The notes beneath the pieces are model-generated. The model saw nothing but the letters and a program-made list of their open reading frames with translations. It was not told where the DNA came from and did no database searches. The position numbers were made by a program, and so were the translations under genes. Of a DNA stretch of 20,259 nucleotides, positions 15,558 through 20,259 are shown one piece after another; within the stretch, counting starts at the first letter, position 1, and each line of letters opens with the position of its first letter. Source of the stretch: a virus. The DNA lies in IMG/VR virus record IMGVR_UViG_3300005613_000504, positions 1-20,259 of that record; one strand, 5' to 3'.

Positions 15558-16052
15558 AAAAAAAACGCCAGCAAGAACATCCTTCAATAGTATATCACCC
15601 ATTTCCTTACTTCTTTCAACACACTCATCATAATCATATTCAACCAATGTTCTTTCATTTGTCATCTTATCATATTTGGTTGTGGGTCTGTATAATATTG
15701 CTGCGATGTGCTTGAAATTAAGGGGTCTCATTGACAATAAACTTTCCAAATCAACCCATTCACCATATGACATCTTTGAGGGATTTACAAGTCCTAATAT
15801 CTCCTTTCCTGTAAAGATTAAGGGTCTTAACTCCCCCTTCTGTGTTTCATTTGATACATAGGTGTTTAAGACCTTTGCAACGAAGTTTATCTGTTGCATG
15901 GTTGCTTGTCTTATCTTCTGTTGAGGTATTCCCGTAATAAGGGAAATGAACTCATCATTCTCAGGGTTCTTATTGTTCTTTAATGTCTCATACATATCAA
16001 GGGTAATCCCCTTTAATTCATAATCTTTGTTTGCTAGTTGTACCTTCATCAT
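15498..16052 (-). CDS. Tail assembly chaperone, short (zero-frame) product
   Basis: 184 residues. Blocks such as FISLITGIPQQKIRQATMQQ (about 35-54), MSYGEWVDLESLL, FKHIAAILYRP and YDYDECVERSKEM match the pattern of tail assembly chaperones in related phages, which bind the tape measure protein while the tail tube is built. Near the end, at residues 163-166, a run of ten T produces a canonical slippery heptamer in the correct phase, so a fraction of ribosomes should shift to -1 and make a longer form. The zero frame runs only 18 more codons after the slip site before TAG at 15498. The ATGA overlap couples it to terL. A second in-frame ATG follows immediately at 16049. Confidence 0.78.
   Translation of the reverse strand: MMKVQLANKDYELKGITLDMYETLKNNKNPENDEFISLITGIPQQKIRQATMQQINFVAKVLNTYVSNETQKGELRPLIFTGKEILGLVNPSKMSYGEWVDLESLLSMRPLNFKHIAAILYRPTTKYDKMTNERTLVEYDYDECVERSKEMGDILLKDVLAGVFFLTKYNHLLVEDTLTSMENQ
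15555..15561 (-). other. Programmed -1 ribosomal frameshift site (U UUU UUA)
   Basis: On the minus strand the codons GTT TTT TTT TTA ACC are in the zero frame of the tail chaperone. The last seven bases before ACC read T TTT TTA, the classic X XXY YYZ heptamer with the right phase. A -1 slip opens a 93-codon frame that ends at 15274. A short inverted repeat TCTAC-TC-GTAGA lies 18-29 bases downstream and could be a weak stimulator. A homopolymer error in the ten-T run is possible, but the phase and the gene family argue for a real site. Confidence 0.75.
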
Positions 16053-17194
16053 AAAAAGTGATATTGTGGTTTTGGTTTATTAGACATCTCCATCGCATAT
16101 CTAATCGCATCTATTCCGTGATTGTATTTGTCCTCAGGGGTGTCTAATATATTTCCGTCTTTATTTTTCTTCCATTTATAGTTTTTAAACTCATCTAAAA
16201 TATTAGTTGATTTCTTATCTATATAAACCTTATGTCTTTTGATAAGGTCTATACCATGTAATATGGTATTTTTCTTTACTGGCTTTGCATTTATCCCCGA
16301 CCTCTTTAAATCTTCAATAATCTCAGGTCTTGCTGAATCACACCATATTTCATCAGTGGGGTCAATATCCATCTGTTGTATCTTATAAATAATATCATTT
16401 GCAGTTAATCCCCTTTGGTATAATAATTCTTTTACATAGATATTATCATCAATCTTTCTTATTTCAACAAATGCTGTTGGGTCGTTGTATCCCCAGTCAA
16501 GTCCCCTGAATATGTTTTTGGTTTGGGGTATTTCATCTGTTTCATAATATTTGGTAAATACACTATTGGTTGCAATACCCCTCTCACCTAATCCAAAGAC
16601 CCTCCACAGGTTTTCATCTTTATCTTGGAGTGATTCTATTTCCTTAATAATTTCCTTCGTTAGAAAGGGATTTTCCTTGTAGGTTGATTTATGAAAAAAT
16701 ACATCTTCTTCTGTTTCAATCAGGTCGTAGATATAAGAATATAAATCTGAGGGGTTGTAATCCATTATGATTGTATGTGTTGTTCTTATGGCTAATTGCA
16801 CATATTCATCTCTTGTTATTTCATTTGCTTCGTTGATAAATAAAATATTTCTCTTCCTCCCCCTTAACTTCTGTTCTTCATCTGTACTAAACCATTCTAT
16901 AACTGAACCATTATCTAATGTGTAATATCCTTCTTGTTTTTTCCAGTTGGAGGGATTGTATAGTGCCAGCGTTTCTAAAATTTCTTTAAGGTCTTGTAGG
17001 ACTGAACCCTTTAACGCTGGTAGGGTTTTTCTGACGATTGAGAGGGTTATATTTGGTGTTTGGAGTAGATGTATCACCAACCATAAGATAATGTTGTAGG
17101 TCTTACCAGAACGAGCCGAACCCTGAAATAAAAGTAATCTCTTATCTTTGTTTTCTTCTAATTTCTCAAATATCTCTGTGGTTTGTATTTTCAT
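16049..17194 (-). CDS. terL: Terminase large subunit
   Basis: 381 residues, the ATP-driven motor and nuclease that packages phage DNA into proheads. The N-terminal ATPase has Walker A as GSARSGKT (25-32), Walker B as NILFINEANE (116-125) with the catalytic Glu, and a coupling-like MDYNPSD (144-150). The C-terminal RNase H-like nuclease has its acidic residues in GLDWGYNDPTAF (231-242, D233), WCDSARPEII (284-293, D286) and YNHGIDAIRYAM (358-369, D362). Length and motif order are usual for the Terminase_3/6-type large subunit. The start overlaps the previous stop as ATGA, and its own stop overlaps the tail chaperone start in the same way. Confidence 0.95.
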   Translation of the reverse strand: MKIQTTEIFEKLEENKDKRLLLFQGSARSGKTYNIILWLVIHLLQTPNITLSIVRKTLPALKGSVLQDLKEILETLALYNPSNWKKQEGYYTLDNGSVIEWFSTDEEQKLRGRKRNILFINEANEITRDEYVQLAIRTTHTIIMDYNPSDLYSYIYDLIETEEDVFFHKSTYKENPFLTKEIIKEIESLQDKDENLWRVFGLGERGIATNSVFTKYYETDEIPQTKNIFRGLDWGYNDPTAFVEIRKIDDNIYVKELLYQRGLTANDIIYKIQQMDIDPTDEIWCDSARPEIIEDLKRSGINAKPVKKNTILHGIDLIKRHKVYIDKKSTNILDEFKNYKWKKNKDGNILDTPEDKYNHGIDAIRYAMEMSNKPKPQYHFL

Positions 17195-17559
17195 AACTTT
17201 TCCAACATTTTATCAAACCATAAGTCAAGTGAATAGTAGCGACTATTAGTTCCTTTATCCCCATAGTCAATACCATTATCATTTGTTAAACCACCGCCGA
17301 AGTTTCCACCCCTATATTGTTTATGTTTAGCGTTGGGGTTAAAACCACTTTTACTAACACTACCATCATTTAACATATCATCACAGACAAGTAGGTTGGG
17401 GGTAAATCTACCACCAGTATCATTAGTAGTAAAACCATCGTGTTCGTATCCAGCATCACCACCAAAAATAGATGTTGCCTTTTTACCCCCACCAACCTTT
17501 TCATCAACAAAAGGTATTCTACAATCTCCAATCCAACTAACACCTTTGGAATATCTCAT
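17191..17559 (-). CDS. Free-standing target-recognition-like segment of a DNA methyltransferase
   Basis: 122 residues with no catalytic motif of its own. RYSKGVSWIGDCRIPF (2-17), GGRFTPNLLVCDD (49-61), NDGSVSKSG (64-72) and NSRYYSLDLWFDKML (105-119) correspond, in order, to the internal variable region of the N4/N6 methylase family ('GTGGINID.CRI', 'GRFPANLIHDGS', 'GSASRFFY'). That region normally lies inside the protein and helps choose the DNA target. It is precisely what the neighbouring C-terminal fragment lacks. The middle is Gly/Asn-rich. The gene overlaps the upstream fragment by ATGA and its stop overlaps the large terminase start by ATGA, so it is kept in the coupled operon. It may supply specificity in trans to the split enzyme, or be a decaying remnant; the sequence alone cannot decide. 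Confidence 0.72.
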   Translation of the reverse strand: MRYSKGVSWIGDCRIPFVDEKVGGGKKATSIFGGDAGYEHDGFTTNDTGGRFTPNLLVCDDMLNDGSVSKSGFNPNAKHKQYRGGNFGGGLTNDNGIDYGDKGTNSRYYSLDLWFDKMLEKL

Positions 17560-18212
17560 AAGTCCAACTTTGTCTGTGTGTCCTTTATTTCCATCTTAAA
17601 AAACTTGATAAGGTCTTCCCTTGATACACTCAACCTCTCCTCAATAATATCCATATACTCTTTTTCCCTTTCAATACCAATAAAGTTTCTGTTGATAAGT
17701 TTGGAAGCCACACCAGTTGTCCCACTACCCAAGAACGGGTCTAATACCCAATCCCCTTCCCTTGTAAATAAGGTGATGATATAAGACATCAGTTTAACTG
17801 GTTTCGTGGTGGGGTGGGTGTTTTTACCCATTTCTTTTCTTGGGTTTCCATTACCCGTTAGTTTCATACCTTTATCATCTCTCCAAACTCTCGTGCTCTT
17901 TTCCTCACCAGTTAGTCCAAAATCCTTCTCCTTCTTTGCTGGTTTGGGGACTTGAATAAATGGTGTTGTTTCAGTTTCCTTATTTAATCTAAACTCATAA
18001 TCCAAGATATTATCAATATAAGATTTTGAGTTATGAGGCTTCATACCAATAATGATATGTTCTACGGCTGGCTTAAATTGTGCTCCGCTTTTTGACCCTT
18101 CGTATTTCTTTAACCACTCTGGTTTTATGAACTTTCCGTCCTCTATTCTATTTAATTCTATTTCGTGTCCCTTGTAGGTTATTTTTATTACTTCCATTTT
18201 CAATTCCTTCAT
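17556..18212 (-). CDS. DNA methyltransferase, C-terminal fragment (motif X/I half), lacking its central recognition segment
   Basis: 218 residues from the ATG at 18212; an in-frame ATG at 18197 gives 213. It contains KPAVEHIIIGMKP (47-59), SYIDNILDY (64-72), PFIQVPKPAKKEKDFGL (84-100), the family hallmark HPTTKPVKLMSYI (133-145) and motif I DPFLGSGTTG (158-167) with FIGIEREKEY. This is the second half of the same methylase family as 18687-19085, in the same frame, so one ancestral gene was probably split by the HNH gene. In the family, a segment with a 'GI..ID.CRI ... GRFPANL ... SRFF' pattern lies between the 'NIL' and the 'PFI.V.KA' blocks. Here the two are only about ten residues apart, and the missing segment appears as the separate gene at 17191-17559. 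The stop overlaps that gene as ATGA. Confidence 0.83.
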   Translation of the reverse strand: MKELKMEVIKITYKGHEIELNRIEDGKFIKPEWLKKYEGSKSGAQFKPAVEHIIIGMKPHNSKSYIDNILDYEFRLNKETETTPFIQVPKPAKKEKDFGLTGEEKSTRVWRDDKGMKLTGNGNPRKEMGKNTHPTTKPVKLMSYIITLFTREGDWVLDPFLGSGTTGVASKLINRNFIGIEREKEYMDIIEERLSVSREDLIKFFKMEIKDTQTKLDL

Positions 18213-18669
18213 ATTTTTTATGACTACTATTACAAGGAAACAATAGTAGGTTATTTTTATTATTGTTTGTTGGGTCGTGGTCTATGTGATGGACTACCTC
18301 CACTCTATCTAAACATCTACCAACCCATTTAGCCATCACTAATCTATGTTCCATAATATACCCATCTTTCCTTGCCATTTGGATATATTCTTGGGGACAC
18401 CTCACATATTTAACATTTTTGTAATTACCCTTTTTCTTAAACATAGTTATACCACCTTTCCATGCGGGGTTCTGTTCCCCAAACATAACTGGTAATTCAG
18501 TATTACGCATATAGTGTTGTGATAATTCTTTATTACTATGAACCCATTTTAACTGGCAACTATGACTACAAAACTTGTTTTTGTTTCTTCTTAAATCATT
18601 AGGTCTTCTGTAAATGTCTTTTTTACAATAATCACAACTAGTATTAGGTCTTCTATTAGGTTTATTCAT
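18148..18669 (-). CDS. HNH endonuclease (homing-type) inserted in a methyltransferase gene
   Basis: 173 residues from the ATG at 18669; a GTG at 18696 would add nine residues but lies inside the upstream fragment. An N-terminal zinc-binding-like segment has C12, C15, C34 and C38 (CDYC ... CSHSC). The 'NPAWKGG' motif at 67-73 is common in phage HNH proteins. The nuclease core is MEHRLVMAKWVGRCL (106-120), EVVHHIDHDPTNN (124-136) and NLLLFPC (140-146), with H127 and H128 as likely catalytic and metal residues. The last 20 or so residues read in an alternative frame through the start of the next gene, so the natural domain probably ends near KKYEG (151-155). It cuts DNA, and the context suggests a mobile, free-standing homing endonuclease. 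There is no room on either side for a group I intron, and no intein frame. Confidence 0.85.
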   Translation of the reverse strand: MNKPNRRPNTSCDYCKKDIYRRPNDLRRNKNKFCSHSCQLKWVHSNKELSQHYMRNTELPVMFGEQNPAWKGGITMFKKKGNYKNVKYVRCPQEYIQMARKDGYIMEHRLVMAKWVGRCLDRVEVVHHIDHDPTNNNKNNLLLFPCNSSHKKYEGIENGSNKNNLQGTRNRIK

Positions 18670-18686
18670 ATCACAAATATACAACT

Positions 18687-19085
18687 TTATTCCCACTCTA
18701 TATTATCGTATCCAAGTTTTTCTAACTCTTTTTCTAAACCTTTTGTTATTTGTTTAACGGGGTCTGCCGCTTTCGGGAAGCCCGTGTGCGTAGTCCAATA
18801 CAAGGGTGAAAATCTCATATCAAACCCCGCCTCCTCTAATTTCTGTATCATACGATATAATAAATCACTACGGGGACTACTCATCACCGCAATAAATGAA
18901 CCAGGTTTTAATACCCTATAACACTCACGGAATATTTCAGTATCTGGTAATGCTTTATCCCAATCCTTACCCATAAAGTGTAATCCGTATGCGGGGTCAG
19001 TCGCCAGTAAATCTACTGAATTGTCTTTAATCTCTTTCAATCTTTCGGCACTATCACCGAGTAATAAATGTTGTTCTATATTCAT
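18687..19085 (-). CDS. DNA methyltransferase, N-terminal fragment (motif IV half) of a split gene
   Basis: This 132-residue frame starts at the ATG at 19085, one base after the previous stop. A longer frame from 19136 exists but lies inside the upstream gene, so I prefer 19085. It contains LLLGDSAERLKEI, then motif IV as TDPAYG (29-34) followed by FMGKDWD, then a 'YRVLKPGSF' strand and 'HTGFPKAADPVKQI'. These are the first third of a well-known phage and bacterial DNA methylase family (N4/N6) of roughly 400-500 residues. The frame stops right after YDNIEWE, and motif I is absent. The remainder of the family sequence is found at 17556-18212, in the same reading frame (start codons 924 bases apart), beyond an HNH gene. 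It may be half of a functional two-piece enzyme or an inactivated remnant. Confidence 0.82.
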   Translation of the reverse strand: MNIEQHLLLGDSAERLKEIKDNSVDLLATDPAYGLHFMGKDWDKALPDTEIFRECYRVLKPGSFIAVMSSPRSDLLYRMIQKLEEAGFDMRFSPLYWTTHTGFPKAADPVKQITKGLEKELEKLGYDNIEWE

Positions 19086-19086
19086 A

Positions 19087-20085
19087 TTATTTTTGTTTTT
19101 TTTCAAGTTTCCATTTATATCCACCCCTACTTTCAAACTTGGTTCTGTTGTAGGTTCTCATAATATCTCCTGATTCAACACCTGTGGCTCTTGATGCTTC
19201 GTCCCTATTTTTGTAACAGGCAATTAAGTTATCATCCAAATCATACTGACATACCAACCATTGCTCCAACTCCTCACCATTTATTCTTTTGTTTCCAAAC
19301 TCCGCATATTTGGGGTTTAACTCATAACCAATAAATTCTCTATTCATATCCTTACAAGGTAATCCTGTTGTTCCAATACCACTAAAGGGGTCTAAAACTA
19401 AATCACCCTCATCTGTTAAAAACTTAATAAAGTATTCGGGTAATTGTCTGTGATATGGAGCAGGATGTCTAATAGTATTATCTCTTGCTGCCCCCGCTGT
19501 TGGAAATCTAAAGACATTGTCGGGTCTGACTTTATCTTTCACAACCAGGTCTCTTTCAACATCATAATTTCTAAACCCATCTATAATATTACCCTGAGGC
19601 TTAAATAAACCATTTCTCTCAAATCGTTTTTTTGTTTCAATATTAGTGTCCTCTAATACCCTATCCATATACCACTTTAATTCCTTCTGGTTTTTAACAA
19701 AATGAAATATAAATTCTGTAGTGTTTCTAAACCTTTTTTTACTACCATTTGGAATACCATTCATTTTATGCCAGATGTAAGTGTCGTAGAACCTTAACTT
19801 GGTTTCCTTCTGACTACGATATATTAATTCGTAAATGAATGGGTTTCTTAACCCATTTTTACAATTATCGTTAATGTTTAATATAAAACTACCACTTGGT
19901 TTTAAAACCCTCTGTATCTCGTTGAAAAGGGGTAATAACCAATCACAATATTCATTTGGTTTTTTAATTGATATATTTTTACCATAGTTGATTATATCCG
20001 CATACGGAGGACTTGTAATAACCAAATCAACAGAGTTGTCTGGTTGTTCTTTAATTAAGTCAAAACAATCACCCTTTATTATCAT
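19087..20085 (-). CDS. DNA methyltransferase (beta-class, N4-cytosine or N6-adenine) with C-terminal NUMOD1-like domain
   Basis: A 332-residue S-adenosylmethionine-dependent DNA methyltransferase. Catalytic motif IV is TSPPY at residues 24-28. The AdoMet-binding motif I is DPFSGIGTTG at 232-241, followed by FIGYELNPKY. Motif IV at the N-terminus and motif I near the C-terminus is the beta-class order, with the target-recognition region between (about 90-210). SPPY is more typical of N4-cytosine enzymes, but N6-adenine cannot be excluded. Residues 277-326 form an extra domain: QYDLDDNLIACYKN, then DEASRATGV, then GGYKWKL. This matches the pattern of NUMOD1, a helix-turn-helix DNA-binding module usually seen in homing endonucleases. 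The frame overlaps the preceding gene by 17 bases and ends one base before the next ATG. Likely role: modification of phage DNA against host restriction. Confidence 0.88.
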   Translation of the reverse strand: MIIKGDCFDLIKEQPDNSVDLVITSPPYADIINYGKNISIKKPNEYCDWLLPLFNEIQRVLKPSGSFILNINDNCKNGLRNPFIYELIYRSQKETKLRFYDTYIWHKMNGIPNGSKKRFRNTTEFIFHFVKNQKELKWYMDRVLEDTNIETKKRFERNGLFKPQGNIIDGFRNYDVERDLVVKDKVRPDNVFRFPTAGAARDNTIRHPAPYHRQLPEYFIKFLTDEGDLVLDPFSGIGTTGLPCKDMNREFIGYELNPKYAEFGNKRINGEELEQWLVCQYDLDDNLIACYKNRDEASRATGVESGDIMRTYNRTKFESRGGYKWKLEKKQK

Positions 20086-20259
20086 CCTTCTCTTCGTCCT
20101 TTGGTTTTATTATTTCTATTTTTATTTCATTATCCGTGTTAATGGCTTCTCCATTGGTTGTGATATCTGTTCTGTCTACCCACCCTGAATCTCTGAACTG
20201 ATTTTGAACCATATAAACCCATAGTTTTGTATTTAACCTTTGGGAGTTCTCATTTTGAA
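20069..20259 (-). CDS. Probable small terminase subunit, C-terminal end only (partial)
   Basis: This open frame enters at the right edge of the window (first full codon at 20257) and runs 62 residues to a TGA at 20069-20071; its start lies outside. The visible part reads WVYMVQNQFRDSGWVDRT followed by DITTNGEAIN and a charged Lys/Glu/Asp tail. A hydrophobic-aromatic stretch and then an 'ITTNGE'-like segment before a polar tail is what I know from the C-termini of small terminase subunits in related phages, which recognise DNA and hand it to the large subunit. The position upstream of the large terminase fits, although methyltransferase genes lie between them. The stop overlaps the next start by 17 bases. 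The identification rests on a short C-terminal segment and could be wrong. Confidence 0.55.
   Translation of the reverse strand, partial: QNENSQRLNTKLWVYMVQNQFRDSGWVDRTDITTNGEAINTDNEIKIEIIKPKDEEKDDNKG

Noticed and set aside
18148-18696. HNH gene considered as part of a group I intron or an intein
   Set aside because: Only tens of bases flank the HNH coding region, with stop codons in the methyltransferase frame, so neither intron core nor intein through-frame can fit.
19086-19136. Longer start (51 bases upstream) for the N-terminal methyltransferase fragment
   Set aside because: The added residues lie inside the preceding gene and do not look like the family; the ATG at 19085 directly precedes the conserved LLLGDSAERL block.
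1-20259. tRNA genes or integrase/attachment sites
   Set aside because: No cloverleaf with conserved T-loop, no recombinase gene and no long direct repeat was seen by eye.

Overview
The window is a late-gene block of a tailed double-stranded DNA phage (Caudoviricetes). Every gene I can support lies on the minus strand, so transcription runs from position 20259 down to 1. The DNA is AT-rich. Start codons are preceded by A/T-rich sequence with no recognisable Shine-Dalgarno motif, and several structural proteins look like types common in phages of Bacteroidota, so a Bacteroidota (Flavobacterium-like) host is likely. No tRNA, rRNA, CRISPR array, insertion sequence or lysogeny gene was seen.

Layout in transcription order. 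(1) 20259-16049, packaging plus DNA modification: the tail of a probable small terminase subunit, a complete DNA methyltransferase with a C-terminal NUMOD1-like domain, a second methyltransferase broken into pieces around an HNH endonuclease, and the large terminase. (2) 16052-6547, tail: a tail assembly chaperone with a canonical -1 frameshift site, a tail completion-like protein, an HK97-gp10-like protein, two large tail proteins carrying Pro-Thr linkers, and a tape measure protein. (3) 6550-2329, head and tail tube: an XkdF-like maturation protease with a very large insert, a scaffold-like acidic coiled-coil protein, the major capsid protein and a tail-tube-like protein, closed by a strong intrinsic terminator at 2284-2313. 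(4) 2263-1, probable tip and surface genes: a Pro-Thr-rich protein with seven evenly spaced Asp-box-like repeats (a likely seven-bladed propeller), a GT-A glycosyltransferase, and two small unknown genes, the last cut by the window edge.

Most genes overlap by 1 or 4 bases (TAATG or ATGA) or are separated by only a few bases, so they probably form one translationally coupled late operon. The longest gaps are 77 bases (4425-4501, with an imperfect palindrome) and 65 bases (2264-2328, with the terminator). No portal gene was found.

The most unusual part is 19085-17191. The second methyltransferase seems to exist as three separate reading frames: a motif IV half, a motif X/I half, and a 122-residue piece. 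That piece looks like exactly the target-recognition segment missing from the middle of the second half. An HNH gene sits between the two halves, which are still in the same frame. The second notable feature is the undescribed-looking frameshift extension at 15274-15557, which fills a stretch that otherwise appears non-coding.
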